In this document: positions 18,105 through 25,903 of the stretch, piece by piece
Position numbering within the stretch: position 1 is the first letter of the stretch
Layout: each line of letters starts with the position of its first letter
Source of the DNA: Candidatus Neomarinimicrobiota bacterium
Lineage (GTDB): Bacteria > Fidelibacterota > UBA8477 > JABMPR01
Direction: 5' to 3'
Assembly: GCA_016784545.1 (NCBI GenBank)
Contig: JADHUM010000052.1
Location: forward strand, 1 to 34,074
DNA length: 34,074 nucleotides
Made by a program: the position numbers and the translations under genes
Notes under the pieces: generated by a model
The model's database searches: none
Told to the model about the DNA's origin: nothing
Seen by the model: the letters and a program-made list of their open reading frames with translations, nothing else

Positions 18105-18132
18105 TTGAGAACCCTGTTTTCTCGTCTAGATT
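18105..18132 (+). promoter_or_regulatory. Candidate promoter giving a leaderless transcript
   Basis: TTGAGA (18105-18110) and TAGATT (18127-18132) are separated by 16 bases and resemble -35 and -10 boxes. The -10 box ends six bases before the ATG at 18139, and no Shine-Dalgarno site precedes that ATG, so a leaderless mRNA is possible. Recognised by eye only. Confidence 0.25.
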
Positions 18133-18138
18133 CTCCAC

Positions 18139-18642
18139 ATGAAAATGAAGACAATTATCCTATTGATGGTCCTGGTGAGCATGTTGAGTGCTCAAGATTA
18201 TGAGTTCTACAATCAGAAACTAACTGACAAGCAAAATGAGCAGGCGATTTACCTGGAGAAAAACCTCATGGCCACCTGTTGCTTTGGTGGTCCTGTGTAT
18301 ATGCATGGTAAAAATCAAATGACCGAAGATGCAAAAGTAACCATTCGGCGATTGCTTATTGAGGGTAAAAGCACTGATGATGTCCTGGACCATTTTAGAA
18401 ATTCTATTGACCCCCGGACCAAACAACCATATGGCAATCGAATCCTGGCTGCACCCAAAGCCAGTGAGACGGTAGGAAAAGTCTCTTATTGGATGGTGGT
18501 TATTTTTAGTCTTGTTGGATTGACAATACTTGGATATGCGCTGAAAAAGCTACAAGCTAAAAAGCAGGGACCAGATCTGAAGAATCAGTTGTCAGAAGAA
18601 ACCCTTAAAAAAATTGAGTCGGAACTTTCAGATATAGATTAG
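18139..18642 (+). CDS. CcmH-like cytochrome c biogenesis protein with adjacent cysteines
   Basis: A 167-residue protein with a signal peptide (cleavage near SAQ, about residue 19), a periplasmic domain, one transmembrane segment (about 117-135) and a charged cytosolic tail. The block RRLLIEGKSTDDVLDHF then YGNRILAAP matches CcmH/CycL, the thiol-handling subunit of the system I cytochrome c maturation complex. The usual CxxC heme-lyase motif is replaced by ATCCFGG (Cys47, Cys48 adjacent). No other ccm gene is in the window. It may be a divergent CcmH or a related redox protein; the domain call is firmer than the function. Confidence 0.65.
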   Translation: MKMKTIILLMVLVSMLSAQDYEFYNQKLTDKQNEQAIYLEKNLMATCCFGGPVYMHGKNQMTEDAKVTIRRLLIEGKSTDDVLDHFRNSIDPRTKQPYGNRILAAPKASETVGKVSYWMVVIFSLVGLTILGYALKKLQAKKQGPDLKNQLSEETLKKIESELSDID

Positions 18643-18644
18643 GC

Positions 18645-19244
18645 TTAACTGCGTAAATCAGAAACGGATAATGCGTTTAATCTATCTCTAATTAAAGCTG
18701 CCATTTCGTAATCTTCATTGGAGATTGCCTCTTTAAGATCATGCTCCAGATCAAATCGTAATTCAGCCCCATGCATTATTTCACTCACATTTTCGGCCAG
18801 ACTGGGCTCTGATTTTTCGGTCTGCTCCGTGGTAATGGGCATGGGGATAGATGCCTCGTCAAAGACCTCCCTCGAAACCCTGATAGGAACTCTGGCTCTC
18901 AAAGCCAGGGCGATGGCATCACTGGGCCGGGCATCAATTTTCTCGATACCCTTTTCACTCCTTACATTCAATTCGGCATAGAATGTCCCCTCTTTCAACT
19001 TCTGAATAACGACACTGTCCAATCCGTCAGTCATATGGGTGATCACCTGGGATAATAGATCATGTGTCATGGGGCGATCCAAATTAATCTGCTCCAGGGC
19101 CAGGGCGATGGTCTGGGCTTCAAACTGTCCCACCACAATAGGCAGACTACGTTGGTCATCATCCCTCGTTTGAAGAAACAGGGTATAACCCGGGGCAGCT
19201 GCCTGGGCAAAGAAGAGGATATTCTTGACAATTACTTCAATCAT
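18645..19244 (-). CDS. Bifunctional nuclease family protein (DUF151) with UVR motif
   Basis: A 199-residue cytosolic protein. Residues about 1-130 are the BFN/DUF151 domain, with LPIVVGQFEAQTIALALE and KIDARPSDAIALALRARVPI, the family's best conserved parts. Residues about 160-195 match the UvrB/UvrC interaction motif (LKEAISNEDYEMAALIRDRL). The combination is common in the FCB group and in Actinobacteria. A plant relative has DNase and RNase activity; the bacterial role is unclear. The ATG at 19244 has no strong Shine-Dalgarno site. Its stop is two bases from the convergent CcmH-like gene. Confidence 0.9.
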   Translation of the reverse strand: MIEVIVKNILFFAQAAAPGYTLFLQTRDDDQRSLPIVVGQFEAQTIALALEQINLDRPMTHDLLSQVITHMTDGLDSVVIQKLKEGTFYAELNVRSEKGIEKIDARPSDAIALALRARVPIRVSREVFDEASIPMPITTEQTEKSEPSLAENVSEIMHGAELRFDLEHDLKEAISNEDYEMAALIRDRLNALSVSDLRS

Positions 19245-19377
19245 TTTAGTACCGGGATAAACTTAGCGCCAAACACAGTCAAATGTCAAACACTGACGGT
19301 AATAAAATGACCTTCGTCGTCAACTTGTGATCTTTAACACTTATGGGGAAAATGTGGGGACTAGGTGATTGACAAAA

Positions 19378-20358
19378 TCATTTTTTTCGATTTAGAATCA
19401 TGTCAGACAAGGCTTTGAGCATATTGGTGTTTTTAAAGAGAGATGAACTTAACAGAGCATCTGCCTCTGATATCCAGGATGTGATTAAATCCTGAGCCCG
19501 TTCAATGGTACCATGATCTATCATCCATTGTTTTACCTGATCTCGATGATGTTCAGCCAACTCACCACCGTTTTGAATAATTTTCCATTCCTTCAGCTCA
19601 TCTTCTGTGAGTCTGCTTTTCAAGTCGATCCAGATCCAGGTTTTTTTCTCGTTCAGGACATCGCTACCCAAACTTTTGCCCATGGTAGCTGATGATGACG
19701 TTACTTCCAGAAGATCATCCTGCATTTGAAAAGCTCTTCCCAGGAGGATCCCAAATCGTGAAAGGGCTTCAATGGAAGCATCGTTTCCACCACCCATGAT
19801 CCCACCGAGATGGCAGGCAAGTCTGATTAGCGCTCCGGTTTTGAGATCAATCATCATCTCATACTGTTGAGGCTCGACATGAATACTCCCCTCAAACTCC
19901 ATATCCCAACCCTGGCCCTTGCACACATCCATAGCCCCATCATTAAAGGCACGAAAGACGCTGGGGAATTTTGATTCCTCAACATCTGAGAGTTGTTGAT
20001 AGACATAGATAAGCAAAGTGTCACCGCTCAATAGAGCCCGATTGTCACCGAAGGCCTTGTGGAGGGTTGGGCGACCTCTTCGCAGTTCGTCACCATCCAT
20101 GATATCATCATGAACCAGGGTGAATGTATGAAAAATTTCAAGTGCAGCAGCGACGCTAACTGCATCGTGCCAGTCACCCCCGACGGCTTCGGCCGCCGCC
20201 AGGCAAAGTGCTGGTCGCAGCATCTTGCCTTCAGCTTTGAGGGCGTATTTCATGGGTTCTGAGAGATAAACAGGCTCAGTATCAAAGCATGGATTCTGCA
20301 AATGTTTAGAAATGGCTGCGCGCCATGTCTCGATTCTATTGTTTACCTCAATGTCCAT
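19378..20358 (-). CDS. Short-chain polyprenyl diphosphate synthase
   Basis: Condenses IPP with allylic diphosphates. At 326 residues it has the first aspartate-rich motif DDIMD (84-88) with RRGRPT after it, and the second at 214-218, which reads DDLLE instead of the usual DDxxD. Phe79, five residues before the first motif, is typical of enzymes stopping at C15 or C20, so FPP or GGPP is the likely product. It lies downstream of the type 2 IPP isomerase on the same strand, giving a small isoprenoid unit. The 133-base gap after it shows no convincing terminator. Confidence 0.9.
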   Translation of the reverse strand: MDIEVNNRIETWRAAISKHLQNPCFDTEPVYLSEPMKYALKAEGKMLRPALCLAAAEAVGGDWHDAVSVAAALEIFHTFTLVHDDIMDGDELRRGRPTLHKAFGDNRALLSGDTLLIYVYQQLSDVEESKFPSVFRAFNDGAMDVCKGQGWDMEFEGSIHVEPQQYEMMIDLKTGALIRLACHLGGIMGGGNDASIEALSRFGILLGRAFQMQDDLLEVTSSSATMGKSLGSDVLNEKKTWIWIDLKSRLTEDELKEWKIIQNGGELAEHHRDQVKQWMIDHGTIERAQDLITSWISEADALLSSSLFKNTNMLKALSDMILNRKK

Positions 20359-20393
20359 TGTTTCTTTCTCGATAATTACTTTTGTGAGTAAGA

Positions 20394-21428
20394 TCAGCCA
20401 ATTTTATGCAATAACCGGCGATTCCCAATTAATTCATTAATCGTAAGTGCCCCAACACCAAACATGGTCATTTCCAGAGTTTTCTTCCACACCAGTAAAT
20501 GTTCAATGATTCTACTTCCATCTGAAGACATGGCATGTTTTAGCAATGCACCAGCAATGCCACCCATATTTGCACCGAGGGCAATCGCCTTAGCCAGATC
20601 AAGGGGTTGTTTTAGACCACCACTGGCGATAACAAACTGATCCGTTTCCAGGTTTTCCAGGATTTCAGCTGTTGGCTCACCCCAGTTGGCAAATTCATGA
20701 GCAGCTTGTTTCAATACACGCTGATCATCGGATAGTCGTTCGCGTTCAATGGATATCCAGTTACTCCCACCTGCACCGGCAATATCAATTATTTCAACGC
20801 CAACACCCTTAAGCTTGGCAATTACTTCGATGGAAAGACCCTGTCCAACCTCTTTGACGATGATGGGTAGTGGAAATTCATGCACCCAGGTCTTGATAGC
20901 ATTCAAGGCACCCTTGAAGTGGGTATCGCCTTCAGGCTGAAATGCCTCCTGCATTGGATTTAAGTGAATGATTAGCGCATTTGCCTTCAGATCGCTGCAA
21001 AAGGTTGCTACCCTGTCAATTGTTTGCGGACCCATGATCTGTGCAATTCCAAGATTGGCCAGGATGACAGCCCCAGGTGCTTTTTCTCTGGCAACTAAAA
21101 AACTGTCTCGTACTTTTTCATTTTCCAGGGCAGCACGGATACTTCCCAGGCCAAGGGCACAGCCCACTGACTCAGCCGCTGTTGCCAGATTTGCATTGAG
21201 CTTGAAACTCTCCTCAACGCCTCCACTCATTGAGCTGATCAGGAGAGGAAACTGGAGTTCCTTCCCTAAAAATTCTGTACGAGTATCTATCTCATCAAGA
21301 TTAATCTCAGGGAGTGCGTTGTGGATGAATCTCCAGCGGTCAAACCCGGCAGAAGTTGTAAAGTTTAGCGCCTTTTCCTGAGCAAGATTCAGATGATCCC
21401 GCTTGCGTTGCTCAATGTCCCTCGTCAA
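20394..21428 (-). CDS. fni: Isopentenyl-diphosphate delta-isomerase, type 2
   Basis: The FMN- and NADPH-dependent isomerase interconverting IPP and DMAPP. Motifs: RKRDHLNLA at the start, FPLLISSMSGG, VKEVGQGLS, DIAGAGGSNW and the C-terminal phosphate/flavin site ASGGLKQPLDLAKAIALGA. No ATG is suitably placed. TTG at 21443 opens the frame, but TTG at 21428 has GAGG six bases upstream and begins five residues before the conserved QRKRDHL, as in relatives, so it is chosen (344 residues). It overlaps the phosphohexomutase gene by 17 bases (32 from the earlier TTG), implying translational coupling. Confidence 0.9.
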   Translation of the reverse strand: MTRDIEQRKRDHLNLAQEKALNFTTSAGFDRWRFIHNALPEINLDEIDTRTEFLGKELQFPLLISSMSGGVEESFKLNANLATAAESVGCALGLGSIRAALENEKVRDSFLVAREKAPGAVILANLGIAQIMGPQTIDRVATFCSDLKANALIIHLNPMQEAFQPEGDTHFKGALNAIKTWVHEFPLPIIVKEVGQGLSIEVIAKLKGVGVEIIDIAGAGGSNWISIERERLSDDQRVLKQAAHEFANWGEPTAEILENLETDQFVIASGGLKQPLDLAKAIALGANMGGIAGALLKHAMSSDGSRIIEHLLVWKKTLEMTMFGVGALTINELIGNRRLLHKIG

Positions 21429-22788
21429 GGCGAACCTCGCCAAACTCCGCGATTTTGTTCATAACCAGGGTTTGAATCTCTTCCATGCGTTCTTGTGTTT
21501 TGGCTTCGAATCTTACGACCAGGACAGGTTGTGTATTTGATGCTCGCACCAGACCCCATCCATCTCCAAACCGAATTCGTACACCATCCACATCAATGCA
21601 ATCATAATTTTCTTTGAAATATTTGGCTGCGTTCTCTGCAATTTCAAATTTCTCTGAGTCTGAATTACAGGTCAATCTGATCTCGGGTGTTGAAAAGTAT
21701 TTGGGAAGCTCATCCACCATTTCAGAAAGGGGACGATTGCTCTTGGAAAGAAGTTCCAGCATACGACCACCATTGTAGATGGCATCGTCAAAACCAAAGT
21801 ATCTATCTGCAAAGAAGAGGTGACCACTCATCTCTCCGGAGAATGGAGAGTTCAGCTTTTTCATATGGGTCTTAATATGGGAATGTCCTGTCTTATACAT
21901 AACGGGTGTTCCACCAAACTCCAGAATTTTTTCCTCAAGTGCCTGTGAGCATTTTACATCGAATATTATTTTATCATCTTTGGATTTAATGATGTCTTGA
22001 GCAAAAAGAATCATCTGGTAATCTGCCCAGACAACCTGCCCTTTTTCGTCAATCACACCTAGACGGTCAGCATCTCCATCGAAGGCAATACCAACATCAT
22101 AGCCACCCTTTTTCATCTCAGCCTGTATATCCTTAAGATTGGCAGCGACAGTTGGATCAGGATGGTGATTCGGGAAGGTACCATCTACATCGCAATAGAG
22201 AGCTGTTACTTCACAACCCATTCTTTCATATACCTCAGGGGCACAGAGCGCACCAGCTGCGTTGCCAGCATCAACCACAATGCGCATGGGTCGCTTGAGA
22301 TCAATACCCTTGACCACTGTATCCATATACTCTGGCAAAAGATCATATTCTGAAGCACTACCCTTGCCTGCTTCAAAATCATCATTTTTAATCAGAGTAA
22401 GCATATCCTGAATATCCTGACCAAAAAAGGCGAGCTGATTAAAGGTCAATTTAAAACCATTAAACTGTGGTGGGTTATGGGAGCCTGTTATCTGACACGC
22501 ACCATCCACATCTTCAAAATGAAACACACTAAAATAGTTGCCTGGTGTGGGTAGAATGCCTATGTCCATGACATCAATCCCCGTAGAGAGTGCGCCTGCT
22601 TTAAAATATTCTTTAAGTTGGGGGGTTGTGAGTCTCACATCTCCAGAGAGCGTGATTTTCTTTCCACCCCGACGCTTGACGATTGATGCAAAAGCGCGCC
22701 CCAGGGCAACAACGACTTCTTCTGGAAAATCTACTGCTACTTCCCCGCGGATATCATATTCTCTAAAAATAAAATCATTTACATTCAT
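21412..22788 (-). CDS. Phosphomannomutase/phosphoglucomutase (AlgC-type)
   Basis: Interconverts hexose 6- and 1-phosphates, through a phosphoserine, feeding GDP-mannose and UDP-glucose pools. At 458 residues it is full length. FREYDIRG opens domain 1; phosphoserine Ser103 is in TGSHNPP; the magnesium loop is FDGDADRLG; the sugar-binding loop is GEMSGHLFF; and the phosphate-binding loop is RASNTQPVLVVRFEA. Whether mannose or glucose is preferred cannot be told from the sequence, though manA is also in the window. GGAG lies nine bases upstream of the ATG. It follows murQ by 25 bases. Confidence 0.93.
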   Translation of the reverse strand: MNVNDFIFREYDIRGEVAVDFPEEVVVALGRAFASIVKRRGGKKITLSGDVRLTTPQLKEYFKAGALSTGIDVMDIGILPTPGNYFSVFHFEDVDGACQITGSHNPPQFNGFKLTFNQLAFFGQDIQDMLTLIKNDDFEAGKGSASEYDLLPEYMDTVVKGIDLKRPMRIVVDAGNAAGALCAPEVYERMGCEVTALYCDVDGTFPNHHPDPTVAANLKDIQAEMKKGGYDVGIAFDGDADRLGVIDEKGQVVWADYQMILFAQDIIKSKDDKIIFDVKCSQALEEKILEFGGTPVMYKTGHSHIKTHMKKLNSPFSGEMSGHLFFADRYFGFDDAIYNGGRMLELLSKSNRPLSEMVDELPKYFSTPEIRLTCNSDSEKFEIAENAAKYFKENYDCIDVDGVRIRFGDGWGLVRASNTQPVLVVRFEAKTQERMEEIQTLVMNKIAEFGEVRLDEGH

Positions 22789-22813
22789 ATCTGTATTCTC
22801 CTAAGACCGTTAT

Positions 22814-23737
22814 TTATTCGGGGTCTGTGTTTTTTTCAAGTTCATCTACTGCCAGGCGAACGTTCCCATCAAAACGATCCAAATATAGTCGACTTTCCTC
22901 TGCTGAAGCATGGCTTTTCTGCATTACCAAAGCCACCTTTACATAGTTATCAGATTTAACCAGCAGATCACTTGCTTCTTCGTAACTGCAGGAGGTGATG
23001 GTAGAAACAATACGACGGGCTCTATCTTCCAGTTTGATATTTGTTGCCTTCAAGTCAACCATGAGATTTTCATAGACCTTACCACGTTTAACCATGGCGG
23101 TGGTGGTAATCATATTGAGAACCATTTTTGTGGCCGTTCCGGATTTCATTCGAGTAGAACCCGTAATCACTTCTGGTCCCACTGGTACAGAGATGAGAAC
23201 ATCGACATCTATATCGATGTGATTTCTGTCTGCACAAGTGAAAAACACCGTTGCCGCTCCCAATTCTTTTCCACGCTCCAGAGCGCCCAGTACGTATGGG
23301 GTAACACCACTTGTGGCTATACCCATAACGACATCATTTTCTGTTACTGCAATTTCATCAATGAGTTTACGACCATCCCCAGGGAAGTCTTCAGCACCTT
23401 CAACTGCAGTTCGTAAGGCTATATCACCTCCAGCGATAAATCCTTGAACTCTTTCCGGGCTGGCGTTAAAGGTAGGTGGAATTTCAGAAGCATCCAAAAC
23501 GCCCAGTCTTCCTGAAGTCCCTGCTCCCACATAGATTAAGCGTCCATTTTTCTGGAAAGCGTTATCTACCAATTCCGTTGCCTGTGTGATATCATCCATT
23601 TGCTCAGCGACTTTGCCAGCAATGATTTGGTCTTCCCGATTTATAATTTCAAGGATTTCACGAATCGACGACGAATCCAGCTTCATACTCTCTGGATTGC
23701 GTTGTTCTGTTAAAAGTTTGCCTAATTTCGAGGTCAT
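22814..23737 (-). CDS. murQ: N-acetylmuramic acid 6-phosphate etherase
   Basis: Cleaves the lactyl ether of MurNAc 6-phosphate to GlcNAc 6-phosphate and lactate in peptidoglycan recycling. The 307-residue protein has the SIS domain with the phosphosugar loop YVGAGTSGRLG, catalytic Glu85 in DASEIPPTF and the second acidic residue Glu116 in EGAEDFP. GSTRMKSGTATK is the other phosphosugar contact region. GGAG precedes the ATG. It heads a close group with the phosphohexomutase. AnmK, NagZ and the PTS partner MurP are not in the window, so the source of the substrate is open. Confidence 0.95.
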   Translation of the reverse strand: MTSKLGKLLTEQRNPESMKLDSSSIREILEIINREDQIIAGKVAEQMDDITQATELVDNAFQKNGRLIYVGAGTSGRLGVLDASEIPPTFNASPERVQGFIAGGDIALRTAVEGAEDFPGDGRKLIDEIAVTENDVVMGIATSGVTPYVLGALERGKELGAATVFFTCADRNHIDIDVDVLISVPVGPEVITGSTRMKSGTATKMVLNMITTTAMVKRGKVYENLMVDLKATNIKLEDRARRIVSTITSCSYEEASDLLVKSDNYVKVALVMQKSHASAEESRLYLDRFDGNVRLAVDELEKNTDPE

Positions 23738-23804
23738 TTTCTTATTGCTCCCACCAAATAATATTTTTCAGAATAACTGTGCCTTTTGCTGCGCTGACAC
23801 TCAA

Positions 23805-24461
23805 TCACGACTTTAACATCTCCTGGGTTACCTCATCGAAGTCAGATCTCAAGTCGGCGGCAATTATACAAGCAAAGGTGTTTGTAAACCAAATGATATC
23901 AACCTGTGACAACCCTGCATATAAAGCACCCCGAATATGAGCTCGAAACTGATTGATCATTCCTGATGTCATCAATGAAGCGAGAACTGAGATTTCCCGC
24001 TCCTTAAGGCTAAGTCCAGATCGAGATAGAACTCGCCCATAGCCATCCTCGATCATCCATCTCGTTAAATCAGGGTGTAACTCATCCATGACCTGCTTCA
24101 ATTTGGAATGATATTTTCCGTAAATGATTTTACTGGTCTTGTCTCCGGCATGTTGGTGGTCGCTCACATGCTTGGGACCATGTCTAACGGGGAAGTGATT
24201 TCTCAATTGTTTGAGAGCCTCAATCGTTTTTGGAAATCCAGCAAAGAGCAGTGTCTGTAGGATGGCTTCTTCGATAGCCTCCTCATCCAGAATATTGGAA
24301 CATTCAGGTAGCCAGATATTTAGCATGGCCTGATCATTTAGCGTCGTAGCTGCCACAAGGATTCCCAGGAGAAACATTTTTTTGTGCTCAGAGTTGCTGA
24401 GCTCCCTCCAGGATTGAGATAGTTGAGATTCACAAGTGGAATATCTGCTAGAGAATGTCAT
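23805..24461 (-). CDS. Carboxymuconolactone decarboxylase (CMD/AhpD-fold) family protein
   Basis: A 218-residue all-helical protein that appears to hold two copies of the CMD helical unit. The first covers about 25-80, with KMFLLGILVAATTLND and EEAILQTLLFAGFPK; the second about 140-215, with LKEREISVLASLMTSG and QFRAHIRGALYAGLSQ. The CxxC of AhpD is absent, so a peroxidase-coupled role is unlikely; the conserved histidine in AHIRGAL is kept. The middle segment is polar and His-rich. Function is not predictable. It lies 67 bases upstream of murQ and may head that operon. Confidence 0.75.
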   Translation of the reverse strand: MTFSSRYSTCESQLSQSWRELSNSEHKKMFLLGILVAATTLNDQAMLNIWLPECSNILDEEAIEEAILQTLLFAGFPKTIEALKQLRNHFPVRHGPKHVSDHQHAGDKTSKIIYGKYHSKLKQVMDELHPDLTRWMIEDGYGRVLSRSGLSLKEREISVLASLMTSGMINQFRAHIRGALYAGLSQVDIIWFTNTFACIIAADLRSDFDEVTQEMLKS

Positions 24462-24573
24462 GGCTTATAGGATAATCGGGTTGGGGCGTGATGACACTTG
24501 AATTCTCGGTTTCGACCAAATAGTGGCTTATGCAATGAGAGCTATATTTTCTTTATCTTGAGATATCCAAGGG

Positions 24574-24649
24574 GTTGAACTTTTCAGTAAAGCCCAAGAG
24601 CAACCTATGGTTCAAGCTTGAATCGAATTATATTATTTGTATGTTGAAC
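24574..24649. promoter_or_regulatory. Inverted-repeat cluster upstream of the CNNM gene
   Basis: GTTGAAC occurs at 24574-24580 and 24643-24649. Between them TTCAAGCTTGAA (24611-24622) is a perfect 12-base palindrome that includes the inverted half-site GTTCAA. Repeated half-sites in a 229-base divergent spacer suggest an operator, but no regulator is known for it. An AT-rich stretch (TTATATTATT) follows the palindrome. Confidence 0.3.
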
Positions 24650-24690
24650 GTGAAAATGAGTAACAACACTCCAACCAATAGATCTCCTCA

Positions 24691-25890
24691 ATGATCGAGA
24701 TAATTCTCGCTGTCATCGGTCTGATCCTAAGCTTTATTTTTGCCGGAGCAGAAATTGCATTGCTCTCGTCAAACCGACTTCAGCTTGAGGTATGGCAAAG
24801 GCAAAAGGTGCGCGGTGCTAAATCTGCCTTGAATGCCAGCCAAAACCCCGAACAATTCCTCACGGCTACATTGGTGGGGAATAACATAGCCAATATCCTC
24901 ACCACTTCCTTCGCAACGGTAATGTTCATAAGAGTCATCCCCAACGAGTGGCTCATTTTGCTTATCATTTCTGTGAGCGTACTCATATTTGGTGAAATCA
25001 TACCCAAAACTCTTTTTCGTGAATTTCCCAATGCCTCCATGTTATTTTTTGGACGTTTTGTCAAAATTTTTGAGATCGTGCTCTACCCCCTGACCTTCCT
25101 GCTAACGCTTTATCGGAAAAAAATCCTGAGAAGTGATGACGTTGAAAGTCAGACCAACCTTGATTCTGAGGAGCTCCATCTCTTGTTCAATGATCCCAGG
25201 GAAGAAAGTGGTGTGGATGTGCATGAGCGTCAAACCATTGCGCGTATATTCACCTTTAAAAACACCTCAATCAGTGAGGTGATGACGCCTCGTCCGGATA
25301 TGACTTCTATTTCCATTGATAGCAATATGGCTGATGTTGAAGCAGCGTTTATGGAGTCAGGATTTTCTAAACTCCCGGTCTATGAAGAAACTGCTGATGA
25401 TATCAAGGGCATTGTTTTCCTCCATGACATTTTCAAAGGTGCCACAGAGCTTCGAGATGTCATGAGGGAGGCCTACTTTGTCCCTGAAACCAAAGCGGCT
25501 GATGAATTACTGGGAGAAATGCAGACAAAAAGTATATCCATAGCGATTGTCATAGATGAATATGGCGGGACAGCCGGCTTAGTGACCATGGAAGATTTGT
25601 CTGAAGAGCTATTTGGTGAATTTACAGACGCCTTTGATGTGGAAGATGCAGCTGTTCAACAGCTTGATAAGGGGCTGCTCATCAAAGGAAATGTAGAAAT
25701 AGACTTTCTTAACGAACACCATGATTTTGGTATTCCCCCAGGTGAGTACGAAACGCTGGCTGGATTCCTCATCGGGAGCCTCGGGCATATCCCCCAAAAG
25801 AATGAGCAGTTCCTTACGGAAACACACCGTTATGTGATTTCATCTTCAACTGCAACACGTATTGAAACCATATTTGTTCAGGAGCGCTAA
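24691..25890 (+). CDS. CNNM/CorC-type transporter with CBS domains (HlyC/CorC family)
   Basis: A 399-residue inner-membrane protein. The N-terminal CNNM domain has about four hydrophobic segments, with FAGAEIALLSSNRLQ, the conserved VGNNIANIL and FGEIIPKTLFRE. Two CBS repeats follow (about 195-320: VMTPRPDMTSISID, then IAIVIDEYGGTAGLVTMEDL). The C-terminal CorC/HlyC domain ends near 399. Relatives export magnesium or cobalt, or affect divalent-cation tolerance. The ATG lacks a Shine-Dalgarno site. The LptF/G permease follows 13 bases later and is probably co-transcribed. Confidence 0.92.
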   Translation: MIEIILAVIGLILSFIFAGAEIALLSSNRLQLEVWQRQKVRGAKSALNASQNPEQFLTATLVGNNIANILTTSFATVMFIRVIPNEWLILLIISVSVLIFGEIIPKTLFREFPNASMLFFGRFVKIFEIVLYPLTFLLTLYRKKILRSDDVESQTNLDSEELHLLFNDPREESGVDVHERQTIARIFTFKNTSISEVMTPRPDMTSISIDSNMADVEAAFMESGFSKLPVYEETADDIKGIVFLHDIFKGATELRDVMREAYFVPETKAADELLGEMQTKSISIAIVIDEYGGTAGLVTMEDLSEELFGEFTDAFDVEDAAVQQLDKGLLIKGNVEIDFLNEHHDFGIPPGEYETLAGFLIGSLGHIPQKNEQFLTETHRYVISSSTATRIETIFVQER

Positions 25891-25903
25891 TTAGCGGTCA
25901 CTT

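Noticed and set aside
20968-21381. 137-codon open frame opposite fni
   Set aside because: Antisense to the isomerase, Ser/Ala/Arg-rich low-complexity translation, no ribosome site or family signature.
22910-23416. 168-codon open frame opposite murQ
   Set aside because: It lies entirely antisense to a fully supported murQ; its translation is rich in His, Cys and Asn with no domain, as expected of a shadow frame.
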